Assembly (NCBI GenBank): GCA_003649085.1
Contig: QMQV01000035.1
Location: forward strand, 1 to 14,920
Direction: 5' to 3'
DNA from: Thermoproteota archaeon
Lineage (GTDB): Archaea > Thermoproteota > Methanomethylicia > Methanomethylicales > B66-G16
Length of the DNA: 14,920 nucleotides
Shown: positions 6,966 to 14,363 of the stretch, one piece after another
Position numbering within the stretch: position 1 is the first letter of the stretch
Layout of the letters: the number at the start of each line of letters is the position of its first letter
Made by a program: the position numbers and the translations under genes
The notes under the pieces: model-generated
What the model was told of the DNA's origin: nothing
What the model saw: only the letters and a program-made list of their open reading frames with translations
Database searches by the model: none

Positions 6966-7091
6966 CCTTCACTAATCTTTTTGTTCACTTTTATTATGGG
7001 TTCTTGAGACAGTTAATCGTGACAAACTATCCAAGTTTTTCCGTCGATATGTGACTTAAAGAAAGGTTCTTGCAAATATAGTTAGTGAAGG
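6966..7091. repeat. 10-bp inverted repeat pair in a convergent intergenic spacer
   Basis: CCTTCACTAA at 6966-6975 is the exact reverse complement of TTAGTGAAGG at 7082-7091. The arms bracket most of the 145-bp spacer between two convergent genes. The interior is AT-rich, holds the T-run terminator and has no ORF of note. It could be the base of a long hairpin, a small degenerate element or chance. No target-site duplication is visible next to the arms. Confidence 0.35.
6977..6993 (+). terminator. T-rich transcription terminator after the symporter operon
   Basis: Two closely spaced T-runs (CTTTTTG and CACTTTTATT) begin about 12 nt after the symporter stop codon. Oligo-T runs without a stem are the usual intrinsic terminators of archaeal RNA polymerase. 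No matching run is seen on the other strand for the convergent gene that ends at 7110. Confidence 0.45.
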
Positions 7092-7109
7092 TCAAATGCT
7101 TGTGATAGC

Positions 7110-8501
7110 TTAACGTACTTTTCCTTTCATGACCTCATAGACTATAACTTCTTCTTGATGAGGTTTTAAGTTTACATGAAACTCTATAATACCTACGCTT
7201 GTCTTAGTAAAGCGATGTGTTGCGTTAATAACTTCGCCTCCTTCGCAAACATGTTCTAATACTACGATGTTAGTGTCCTTCTCTCCAAGGTTCTTAAGCT
7301 TAAGCTCGTACGTCACTATCTTAGTTCCATTTATTACCTTACAACTGCATTGTCTTCTATTAAACATTATGTTCTGTGCTTCTTTGAGAGGTATCTTCAT
7401 CAACTCTCCTTTCTCGGTAGAGTTGACGTAACAGACCTTGATTAGCTGTAGTACGCCGTTGTCTTCCTTAAACAGCTTTAGAGACCCCTTAGGCAATGTT
7501 ATTCCAAGATTATTTTCAACGCTATTATTCAAAAGCAAAACTATTTGTACTGTATTTCCATACTCCTCCCAATCTGCTACGTATTCCTTAGAGTAGCTCA
7601 CATTGTTAGCTGCATGCAGTAGTATTTGTTTTGTAAAGCTATGGGGTATTTCGATTTCTTCCTTAAGTTTATAAATTCCATGTATTGATCTTTCAAGATT
7701 TCCAAAGCTCTTAGACTGGTTAAGTATAGGATGTAGGTTATAATCCATCAGCGTGACTTTAGCGAGTTTATATTCCTTTCCAGCGTGGTTATTAACGACA
7801 GCCCATAGCTTAAAGTCCTTAACTTTATTTTCTTCTCCAAGGACGAGTACGTAGTTGGCGTACCAGCTTATGTTCTTTATTAAGTAGCTTATTTCAAGCT
7901 CGTGTTTTCCAGCAACTGTAGCATTAATTTTGCAAAGTATTGTGGGCTTAACTTCTAAGTAAGTGATGTTGCTCGGTATGATAAGCTTATCGAAGCTTTT
8001 CAATACAAGTATGTTCTCACCTATCTTTAAGATGAGCCCCTCACTTGGAGAATAGCTGATGAGCTGTCCTGTCACGTTGACCTTATCAATGACTACTGTT
8101 ATTGAATTGCCAAGTACCTTTTCAAGCAAGTTTTCTAAATTAACGTCGTAACAGTAGCTTACTTCTATGATTTCTGCTCGCGCATCTGTTGAGTCCTCGA
8201 TAACTATGTTTTCGAAATCTATGGTTTTCGGCAAATTTGTTATCTTCACTTCATTAACTCCTAAACTTACGATAACCTCTCTATACTCTTTCACAATTGC
8301 ATATCCATCTCGGTAAATCGTTAGTTCGGGGGTCTTTACCTCCTTATGCGTTATGATTTTAGTTATTTCCTCTATTGGTGCTAAAGGCACTTGAGGGGTT
8401 ATGAAGCGATATACGTTGTAAGCAGCATATGACCCGGCTAAAGCTATGACTACTATTAATGCTGTTAGTTTTAAAATGCCCTTAATTCTCAAATTTCTCA
8501 C
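7110..8501 (-). CDS. membrane-anchored DUF4139-type extracellular protein
   Basis: A 463-residue protein with one N-terminal hydrophobic span (LKLTALIVVIALAGSYAAY, about residues 11-29) and a large external part. The order of motifs fits archaeal DUF4139 proteins as I know them: a strand-rich opening (LTIYRDGYAIVKEYREV, then LPKTIDFENIVIED), a small barrel-like insert (LEKVLGNSITVVIDK to GLILKIGENILVL), and the central IKNISWYANYVLVLGEE, the hallmark of the family. Many N-x-S/T sites suggest surface glycosylation. There is no C-terminal span, so anchoring is N-terminal. The function of the family is unknown; some relatives are called mucoidy-inhibitor A homologues. The start is GTG 8501, 26-28 nt after a TATA-like box; TTG 8492 with AGGTGAG ahead is also possible. 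It is transcribed away from the radical-SAM gene. Confidence 0.75.
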   Translation of the reverse strand: MRNLRIKGILKLTALIVVIALAGSYAAYNVYRFITPQVPLAPIEEITKIITHKEVKTPELTIYRDGYAIVKEYREVIVSLGVNEVKITNLPKTIDFENIVIEDSTDARAEIIEVSYCYDVNLENLLEKVLGNSITVVIDKVNVTGQLISYSPSEGLILKIGENILVLKSFDKLIIPSNITYLEVKPTILCKINATVAGKHELEISYLIKNISWYANYVLVLGEENKVKDFKLWAVVNNHAGKEYKLAKVTLMDYNLHPILNQSKSFGNLERSIHGIYKLKEEIEIPHSFTKQILLHAANNVSYSKEYVADWEEYGNTVQIVLLLNNSVENNLGITLPKGSLKLFKEDNGVLQLIKVCYVNSTEKGELMKIPLKEAQNIMFNRRQCSCKVINGTKIVTYELKLKNLGEKDTNIVVLEHVCEGGEVINATHRFTKTSVGIIEFHVNLKPHQEEVIVYEVMKGKVR

Positions 8502-8520
8502 CTTAGACTTTACCTTTCGA

Positions 8521-8534
8521 CATAGTTAAATACC
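8521..8534. promoter_or_regulatory. TATA-like element between divergent genes
   Basis: On the - strand it reads GGTATTTAACTATG, centred about 27 nt ahead of GTG 8501, consistent with a leaderless transcript for the DUF4139-type gene. On the + strand the same bases read GTTAAATACC and could start a transcript near 8555 for the radical-SAM gene. No operator is apparent in the remaining spacer. Confidence 0.4.
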
Positions 8535-8598
8535 TAGCTTATCTACTTTTGGCTTGTTTCCTAAAGCATTTAGCATTTCATAGAAAATGGGGGACCAT

Positions 8599-10338
8599 AT
8601 GGTAAAAGCAGACTTACTGTTATTGCATCCTCCAAATGTCTATGACTTTAGAAGCAGGTTCATCCACTTTGGACCGATAAGTGATGGTGTGCCGCCGACA
8701 CCTATCTTCGAAATGTACCCCTTAGGCTTTGTGAGTTTGCTAACCTACTTATCAAAGAGAGGGTGGAAGATTAGGATATTTAACCTAGCTTTAAAAATGC
8801 TTAATGACCCAAAGTTTGACGTGGAGGGGTTTTTGAGGAAATTAAATGTTAAGCTAATTGGCTTAGATTTGCACTGGCTTATCCACTGTCATGGCTGTTT
8901 TGAAATTGCCAAGCTCATTAAAAAGTATCATCCTAACACGCCAATAGTCTTAGGGGGTCTGTCAGCTACATACTACTACCGTGAAATTATGGAAAATTAT
9001 CCTCAAGTAGACTTCATAATTAGAGGCGATTCAGCTGAAAAGCCCTTAGACATGCTAATGGAAAGACTTGAGAAAAGAGCAAGTTTGGACTCTATACCCA
9101 ATCTCGTTTGGAGAGATGGAGATAAAATAAAGGTTAACCCATTTACTTACGTCCCTAACACGCTAGATGATTACGTCTTAGACTATAGCTATGTAGTTAA
9201 GTCTGTTTTATCGAGCTTAGATCTCGAAGCTCATAAGCCATTTAAGCTATGGGAGGAATATCCGTGTACATCGGTTTTCGTTGTTAAAGGTTGCTTATTC
9301 AACTGTGCTGTTTGTGGAGGCGCTAGATGTGCATATGAGAGGTTTTACAATAGGCTTAAACCAGCTTTTAAAAAGCCTGAACAACTAGCTTACGAAATAT
9401 CCTCTATAGCTGAGTATGTTAAGGGTCCAATATATGTCATAGGCGAACCTCGTCAAAAGAGCTTATCATATGCTGAGGAAGTCTTAAATGCCATCAAATC
9501 TACCAAAGTGGATAACCCCATTATCATAGAACTCTTTTACCCAGCTTCCAGTGGCTATTTAAGGAAAATACGTTCTTCAACTTCAAGGTTCGGTCTTCAA
9601 ATATCGCCTGAGACACACGATGATGAGCTTAGGCTTTTTTATGGTAGAACCTATAGGAATAAAATGTTGGAGGCTTGTCTTGAAGAAGCTCTTAAGCTTG
9701 ACATAACATCTTTTGACATCTTCTTTACAATAGGTATCCCTTTTCAAACACAGGAATCTATTGGAGACACCTTAAAGTTTATTGATCACCTTTTAAGCAA
9801 GTATGGGCCTAAACTCAACGTATTTATTTTGCCAGTAGCCCCGTATGTCGATCCTGGCAGTCCAGCTTTCGAAAATCCCGCTCGCTACGGTTATCGAATA
9901 ATATATCGTTCTCTTGAAGAGCATAGGCGCGCTCTGGAGATGCCATGCTGGCTTCATTGGCTTAACTTCGAGTCTTTAAGTTTACCGAAAATAGCTTTCT
10001 CAAATGCTATATATGCTGCTGGAATCGAGCTTAACCTAATTAAACTTAAGTATGGTATTTTAAATGAAGACGAGGTTGATTTCCGCATACGTAAGATTTA
10101 TGAAGCTAAAACTTTAGTTGATGAACTATCCAATAGGGTTCGCGAAGGCGTTTTTTACTCTAAAAAAGATATTGGATACCGCGAGGCTTTTCTTAACGAA
10201 ATTACTGATGGAGAGCTTTTTTCAAAGCGAGATTTTCGCATAAATGCTGAGATTGGTCTTAAGAAGCTGTCTTCAATAAAACTGCTGTTTAAGGAGCTAT
10301 GCCTTAGTTTCGGGCACAAATACTCGAAGTCTCTTTAA
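8599..10338 (+). CDS. B12-binding/radical-SAM protein, Ta0216-like (TIGR04190 type)
   Basis: A 579-residue protein. Residues 1 to about 190 form a Rossmann-like B12-binding region, with LLLHPPNVYDF at the start, PLGFVSLLTYLSKRGWKI, and GLDLHWLIHCHGC in place of the classic DxHxxG. This is followed by a radical-SAM domain with the cluster motif GCLFNCAVCGG (CxxxCxxC at 232, 236, 239), which binds a 4Fe-4S cluster and SAM. The opening and the DLHW segment resemble what I recall of TIGR04190 (Ta0216 family), found mainly in archaea. The reaction is unknown; B12-dependent radical-SAM enzymes often methylate unreactive carbons. ATG 8599 has GGGGGA 5 nt upstream; ATG 8587 in frame has no SD. The 3' end overlaps the convergent DUF763 gene by 42 bp. 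Confidence 0.88.
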   Translation: MVKADLLLLHPPNVYDFRSRFIHFGPISDGVPPTPIFEMYPLGFVSLLTYLSKRGWKIRIFNLALKMLNDPKFDVEGFLRKLNVKLIGLDLHWLIHCHGCFEIAKLIKKYHPNTPIVLGGLSATYYYREIMENYPQVDFIIRGDSAEKPLDMLMERLEKRASLDSIPNLVWRDGDKIKVNPFTYVPNTLDDYVLDYSYVVKSVLSSLDLEAHKPFKLWEEYPCTSVFVVKGCLFNCAVCGGARCAYERFYNRLKPAFKKPEQLAYEISSIAEYVKGPIYVIGEPRQKSLSYAEEVLNAIKSTKVDNPIIIELFYPASSGYLRKIRSSTSRFGLQISPETHDDELRLFYGRTYRNKMLEACLEEALKLDITSFDIFFTIGIPFQTQESIGDTLKFIDHLLSKYGPKLNVFILPVAPYVDPGSPAFENPARYGYRIIYRSLEEHRRALEMPCWLHWLNFESLSLPKIAFSNAIYAAGIELNLIKLKYGILNEDEVDFRIRKIYEAKTLVDELSNRVREGVFYSKKDIGYREAFLNEITDGELFSKRDFRINAEIGLKKLSSIKLLFKELCLSFGHKYSKSL

Positions 10339-11403
10339 TGCTTCGAGTCTCTCCTTTTCTTCGATTTTCGCGCTTTCCAAAGTTGCCATCAAGAACCTTA
10401 TTGCTTCATCCATAGCAACTCTATCTACTGGATATGGTACGCCGTCCTTTCCTCCGAAGGCAAATGAGTATTTGACAGGATCTCTCCAACTCGGCTTTTC
10501 TCCATATACTATCTCTGAAATAAGCGCTAGCCCTCTTACTGTGGATGCTCCTATGCCTCTTATTCCTAAAAGTTCTTCGTAATTTCTTGGTTGAAACTCG
10601 TAAGCTCTTTTAAGAGCATCCCAGTTTATGTCCATGGGCATTGATAGGTAGCTTATACTCGGTTTTTCTCCTGTTAGAAGCGTTTGATGTTTAATGCTTT
10701 TTAACGCTTTGATGATTTTTTGAATTTTATCAGGTTTTTCTTTTACCAAGTCCACGGAAACTTTTCTAGCCCCCTCGCTTTCCCTAGCAGTCATATCTAA
10801 GACAACGTCTTTAACGACATCTCCGACTATAGCTGTATGGGGTTCATTCACGAAGCTTTGAACTTTTTCTGATAACCAGTGGTACCTCCTAGCAGTTTTA
10901 TCCCGCGCATTCATTCCCTGCTGGATTACAGCCCAATCCCCTTCTTCAGTCACTACGATAACGTGATGATATAGTGGATAGCCTGCCTGTATGGCTACGT
11001 TGTCCACCTTTGCGCTCATTCTGCTAGCGTACTTCAGCTCAAGCAGCTTATCTTCACTCAATGAAAGCTTATCCGCTGCTACTTCCAGCTCTATTGGTGT
11101 TCTCTTCGAAGCCTTACCTTTTCCACCACATACTAAAACTCCTAAATCCCCTCGGCCTAAAGCCTCCTTAAGCGCGCTTGTAACAACAGTCGTCAAGCCC
11201 GAAGAATGCCAGTCAAACCCTAACACGTTTCCAAATGCTTGAAACCAAAATGGGTCAGCTAATCTCCTTAGTAGCTCTTTTGCACCGTGTTCTTCTATGA
11301 TAATTGCTACGATGGCATAAGCTAACTTTTCCATTCTGTTAAATAGCCATCTAGGCACCCATCCTGTATGTAATGGTAGTTCAGCTATCCCGGTCTTCTT
11401 CAT
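10297..11403 (-). CDS. DUF763 family protein with helix-hairpin-helix motif
   Basis: A 368-residue protein matching DUF763 from its first residues (KKTGIAELPLHTGWVPRWLF). Other conserved-looking stretches are DPFWFQAFGNVLGFDWHSSG (50-69), WAVIQQGMNARDKTARRYHW (157-176) and the C-terminal PVKYSFAFGGKDGVPYPVDR (309-328). Residues 278-300, LLGIRGIGASTVRGLALISE, look like a helix-hairpin-helix of the DNA-binding kind. With the acidic and His-rich conserved patches this suggests a nucleic-acid enzyme, but the family has no established function that I know of. ATG 11403 is used because GGAGG ends 5 nt upstream; the TTG at 11415 would place that SD inside the gene. It is divergent from the phosphatase gene, with about 57 bp between start codons. 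Confidence 0.9.
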   Translation of the reverse strand: MKKTGIAELPLHTGWVPRWLFNRMEKLAYAIVAIIIEEHGAKELLRRLADPFWFQAFGNVLGFDWHSSGLTTVVTSALKEALGRGDLGVLVCGGKGKASKRTPIELEVAADKLSLSEDKLLELKYASRMSAKVDNVAIQAGYPLYHHVIVVTEEGDWAVIQQGMNARDKTARRYHWLSEKVQSFVNEPHTAIVGDVVKDVVLDMTARESEGARKVSVDLVKEKPDKIQKIIKALKSIKHQTLLTGEKPSISYLSMPMDINWDALKRAYEFQPRNYEELLGIRGIGASTVRGLALISEIVYGEKPSWRDPVKYSFAFGGKDGVPYPVDRVAMDEAIRFLMATLESAKIEEKERLEALKRLRVFVPETKA

Positions 11404-11460
11404 TCTCGCCTCCAAAGCTTATTTTGCTCTAAGGGTGATTTGAATTTGGCGACTTAGTTT

Positions 11461-12324
11461 ATGAGCTCTGACGCCCAGAATTTCCTTAACCTCATTGAGG
11501 AGTGCAAACGTTTATGTTTAAAATCTAGTAAGTTATTTGAGGTTAAAGAGGGGTTAGTAGAGCTTAAGCATTATAGTTCATTGATAGTTATTGGAGACTT
11601 GCATGGCGATCTTGAGAGCTTAGAAATTATCTTAAGGTTATCAGATTTTAAGCGTTTAGTTGAAGAGCGTGGAGACGTATTATTGCTTTTTCTAGGAGAT
11701 TATGGAGATAGAGGATTTCAGACGCCCGAAACAATATATGAAATCTTGAAATTGAAGACATCATATCCTGAAAACGTTATCACATTGAGAGGTAACCATG
11801 AAAGCCCTCCAGGGCTGCTAGCTCATCCTCACGATACGCCCTTCTTCTTGAAGAGAAGATACCCTGATAAGTGGCTTGAAATATACCAGTCCCTTATGGA
11901 TCTTTACGATATGTTGCCTCACGCAGCCATAGTTGATGGATATGCGTTTTTTGTTCATGGAGGGGTCCCATACAATATTAAGTCAAAAGAGGATGTGGCA
12001 AACGCCAGAAAACTACATCCAAGCGAAAATATACTTGAGCAGCTGCTTTGGAATGACCCATCCGACGAAATATTGGATATAACTCCTTCACCCAGAGGGG
12101 CTGGATATCTTTTTGGCAAGAACATTACATTAAGGTTTACAAGACTTATCGGTGTTAAATACATAGTAAGAAGTCATGAGCCTTGTAATGGTATTTCACT
12201 AAGCCACGACGGCTTAGTGACGACCGTTTTCTCTAGAAAAGGTCCTCCATACTTCAATACTAAAGCTGCTTTCCTCAATATTAAGGAAGGCGATGCTCCA
12301 TACAGCTACGCAGTTTACTTTTAG
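11461..12324 (+). CDS. PPP-family serine/threonine protein phosphatase
   Basis: A 287-residue phosphatase of the PPP (PP1/PP2A-like) family, which removes phosphate from Ser/Thr in proteins using two metal ions. The whole catalytic set is present and in order: GDLHG (45-49), GDYGDRG (79-85; GDxVDRG in most, Gly for Val here), RGNHE (110-114), HGGVP (166-170), LLWNDP (195-200), RGAGYLFG (212-219), RSHEP (237-241) and TTVFSRKGP (254-262). There is no signal peptide or membrane span, so it is cytoplasmic. Only the catalytic domain is encoded, as in other archaeal PPP enzymes. Start ATG 11461 has only a weak leader. It lies divergent to the DUF763 gene and upstream of surface-protein genes with their own promoter. 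The target proteins are unknown, and no protein kinase is nearby. Confidence 0.93.
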   Translation: MSSDAQNFLNLIEECKRLCLKSSKLFEVKEGLVELKHYSSLIVIGDLHGDLESLEIILRLSDFKRLVEERGDVLLLFLGDYGDRGFQTPETIYEILKLKTSYPENVITLRGNHESPPGLLAHPHDTPFFLKRRYPDKWLEIYQSLMDLYDMLPHAAIVDGYAFFVHGGVPYNIKSKEDVANARKLHPSENILEQLLWNDPSDEILDITPSPRGAGYLFGKNITLRFTRLIGVKYIVRSHEPCNGISLSHDGLVTTVFSRKGPPYFNTKAAFLNIKEGDAPYSYAVYF

Positions 12325-12353
12325 TGTCGGGATTATGCTATCGAAGTATTGAG

Positions 12354-12361
12354 TTTTTATA
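12354..12361 (+). promoter_or_regulatory. TATA-like box ahead of the surface-protein genes
   Basis: TTTTTATA, centred 29 nt before TTG 12387, fits an archaeal promoter whose transcript starts at or just before the start codon. The T-run may also end the phosphatase transcript, whose stop codon is 30 nt upstream. Confidence 0.45.
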
Positions 12362-12386
12362 GGATTAAATCAATTAAAGGGGGCTT

Positions 12387-13499
12387 TTGTCTCCACTAAC
12401 TCTATGCTGCCTAATGTGCTTAGCGTTTAGCCATATGCTATTCATAGCAATTGACGATAAGCCAGTAAATGGGCTTCTAATTATTCACCAAGGAGGTCAA
12501 GACTTTCACTTTAATGTAGTGAATGGGGCTGCGATGCTAAGCACTCTTGAGTCAAAATCAGGGACGATTGATAAACTAACGTTATTGATTGACGATGCTA
12601 AGATAACATTGAATAATGTTTCTGTAAGCGATAGTAAATTTACTTTCTTGAAACTTTACACCGTATATTTTGATATAAGGGATCTCTATGGTCAACCAAT
12701 TAGCAATTTTCACCTCATCATTGAGTCTGCCAATTCATCTGCTAAGAAGGTACACTTATCCTTAAAGCCGCATAATAGTACGGACCACATAATCCTCCCA
12801 AGGGGCTACTACTTCTTTAAAGTGCTATGCCATGGAATTCCCATCTTTGAGGACGTTTTCAATCTAAAATCAAAATCCCTAATTAAGGTAAGCTGTCCAG
12901 TAAGCGACTTTAAGGTGAGAATTCTTGGTGCTGGAAGCCCCTTATCAGTGGGTATCAAAGGTAAGGTGAATTGCACGCTTGAAAAAGTTGGTCCTTTATT
13001 TACGGCCAAATCAATACCACACGGCGAATACCAGTTAATTTTAACGTTCAATGACTCTACCATAATCAAGACGGTTAAACATTACTTCCCAGAGGTAAAA
13101 GTTTTAGACCTTACTAGAAAGCTCAATATCTCAATATCTATTGATCCAGCATTGATGTTATCTCCATCTACGATAACTGTCAAAGTACTTGACGGATTAG
13201 GTATTCCGGTGAAAAATGCCATCGTTAAGGTCAAAACTCCAATCTATGAATTCAAGACATTAACGAATAGTAATGGTGTAGCAAAGGTTAATGTCTTCTT
13301 AGGAATGTGGCGAATCTTGCCTCTTGATGTATATGTAAGGCATGATGAGTTATCATACCATATCTCGAGGAAGATAGCCTTGTCCTCTACAAATCTTATC
13401 TTCGCTTCAATTAGCGTGCTCCTCATAGTATTCGCTCTTTTCACATTGATGAAGGAGAGGTCACTTAATGGCTCCTTACGTCAAGACATTAAAATATAG
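12387..13499 (+). CDS. extracellular protein anchored by a C-terminal span, Ig-like region
   Basis: A 370-residue protein of unrecognised family. Residues about 4-21 are hydrophobic (LTLCCLMCLAFSHMLFIA) and act like a signal sequence, although no basic residue precedes them. Residues about 336-355 form a C-terminal span followed by a basic tail, so most of the protein would face outside. Between them it is strand-rich with several N-x-S/T sites. Residues about 262-320 look like an Ig-like or carboxypeptidase-regulatory-like fold: TVKVLDGLGIPVKNAIVKV, then TNSNGVAKVNV. Two earlier stretches (YFDIRDLYGQPISNFHL and the region around 175-225) may be further repeats of similar folds. The start is TTG 12387, with AAAGGGGG very close upstream; ATG 12414 is a weaker choice. 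The 3' end overlaps the next gene by 32 bp. Confidence 0.7.
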   Translation: MSPLTLCCLMCLAFSHMLFIAIDDKPVNGLLIIHQGGQDFHFNVVNGAAMLSTLESKSGTIDKLTLLIDDAKITLNNVSVSDSKFTFLKLYTVYFDIRDLYGQPISNFHLIIESANSSAKKVHLSLKPHNSTDHIILPRGYYFFKVLCHGIPIFEDVFNLKSKSLIKVSCPVSDFKVRILGAGSPLSVGIKGKVNCTLEKVGPLFTAKSIPHGEYQLILTFNDSTIIKTVKHYFPEVKVLDLTRKLNISISIDPALMLSPSTITVKVLDGLGIPVKNAIVKVKTPIYEFKTLTNSNGVAKVNVFLGMWRILPLDVYVRHDELSYHISRKIALSSTNLIFASISVLLIVFALFTLMKERSLNGSLRQDIKI

Positions 13500-14313
13500 A
13501 CTAATGTCCATCTTAATGTTAGCTTTACCTATTTTACCGATAATTATCACAATATCCTTAACGGCAGACCTCACATCTCCCTTACTACTTCCTAAATGCA
13601 CGTTAATCATTAAAGAATACGATGGCCGTGAGATAATCTCTCATACAGGGAACATAACAGCTCCCTTCGCTATTGACTTAAGCTATTTGACACTTCATGT
13701 ACGTTTTAGGCCATCGTTTATATCACTTCAGGTGAACGATAAGCTAGACTGGTATTGTTTAGATAAACTAATACTAGACTTACATGATTCTGAAAGTCGT
13801 GTATGTAAACGAGTTGTCATTTATTTATCGCATCAAAACCCTTCGAAAACATCAGGTATCACATCAGATGGTCATTCAATCAGCTTATCTCTACTTAACA
13901 ACTTAACATTATCAGCTAAGCCAAGGCAAATAGGAGACATCGCCTTTTATCAGAGGTGTGTCAACATCACGGTCAACGGTCTCACGTTATTAAAATCCCT
14001 GAAGAGCAGGCTGGCTCCTTCCACGAAGTTAATTAAAGTTAGCTTCATAGGTTTCGATCAAAGTCCGATATTAAAACTCACCATTAAGCGCCACGTGGAA
14101 GCTAAATTCCTAATAAGAGGAGTCAATATACTAAATCTGGCTCCTATATGCATCACGTTAGATGGAAAACCCTATGTCTTTATCCAACTATACCAGGATT
14201 ACGCACTAATAAAGAGGCTTAGTAAAGTGAACAACGCGGTAGCACTGCTCTCCTGCTCATATTTACCGATACGTTTCGAACAAAAGCTTTCAATTATATT
14301 TTTGAAATATTAA
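13468..14313 (+). CDS. N-terminally anchored secreted protein of unknown function
   Basis: A 281-residue protein with a basic N-terminus (KTLKYR), a hydrophobic span at residues about 11-32 (LMSILMLALPILPIIITISL) and an external, strand-rich remainder with several N-x-S/T sites and a few cysteines. No family is recognised and no enzyme motif is visible. Start ATG 13468 has GGAGAGGT 8 nt upstream and lies inside the 3' end of the preceding gene (32-bp overlap), so the two are cotranscribed and probably act together at the cell surface. The gene ends in TAA. The last codons contain a T-run (around 14299-14303) that could help end transcription. Confidence 0.65.
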   Translation: MAPYVKTLKYRLMSILMLALPILPIIITISLTADLTSPLLLPKCTLIIKEYDGREIISHTGNITAPFAIDLSYLTLHVRFRPSFISLQVNDKLDWYCLDKLILDLHDSESRVCKRVVIYLSHQNPSKTSGITSDGHSISLSLLNNLTLSAKPRQIGDIAFYQRCVNITVNGLTLLKSLKSRLAPSTKLIKVSFIGFDQSPILKLTIKRHVEAKFLIRGVNILNLAPICITLDGKPYVFIQLYQDYALIKRLSKVNNAVALLSCSYLPIRFEQKLSIIFLKY

Positions 14314-14330
14314 TTCCGTTAAAGCGAGGC

Positions 14331-14337
14331 TTTTAAA
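14331..14337 (+). promoter_or_regulatory. TATA-like box ahead of the last gene
   Basis: GCTTTTAAACC, with a purine-rich GCGAGG just upstream as a possible BRE, is centred 30 nt before TTG 14364. It suggests that the third surface-protein gene can be transcribed on its own. Confidence 0.4.
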
Positions 14338-14363
14338 CCCACATAATCCTATAGGAGTCTAAC

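Noticed and set aside
11404..11415. TTG 11415 as start of the DUF763 protein
   Set aside because: The SD GGAGG lies inside this extension, correctly spaced for ATG 11403, which also matches the family N-terminus.
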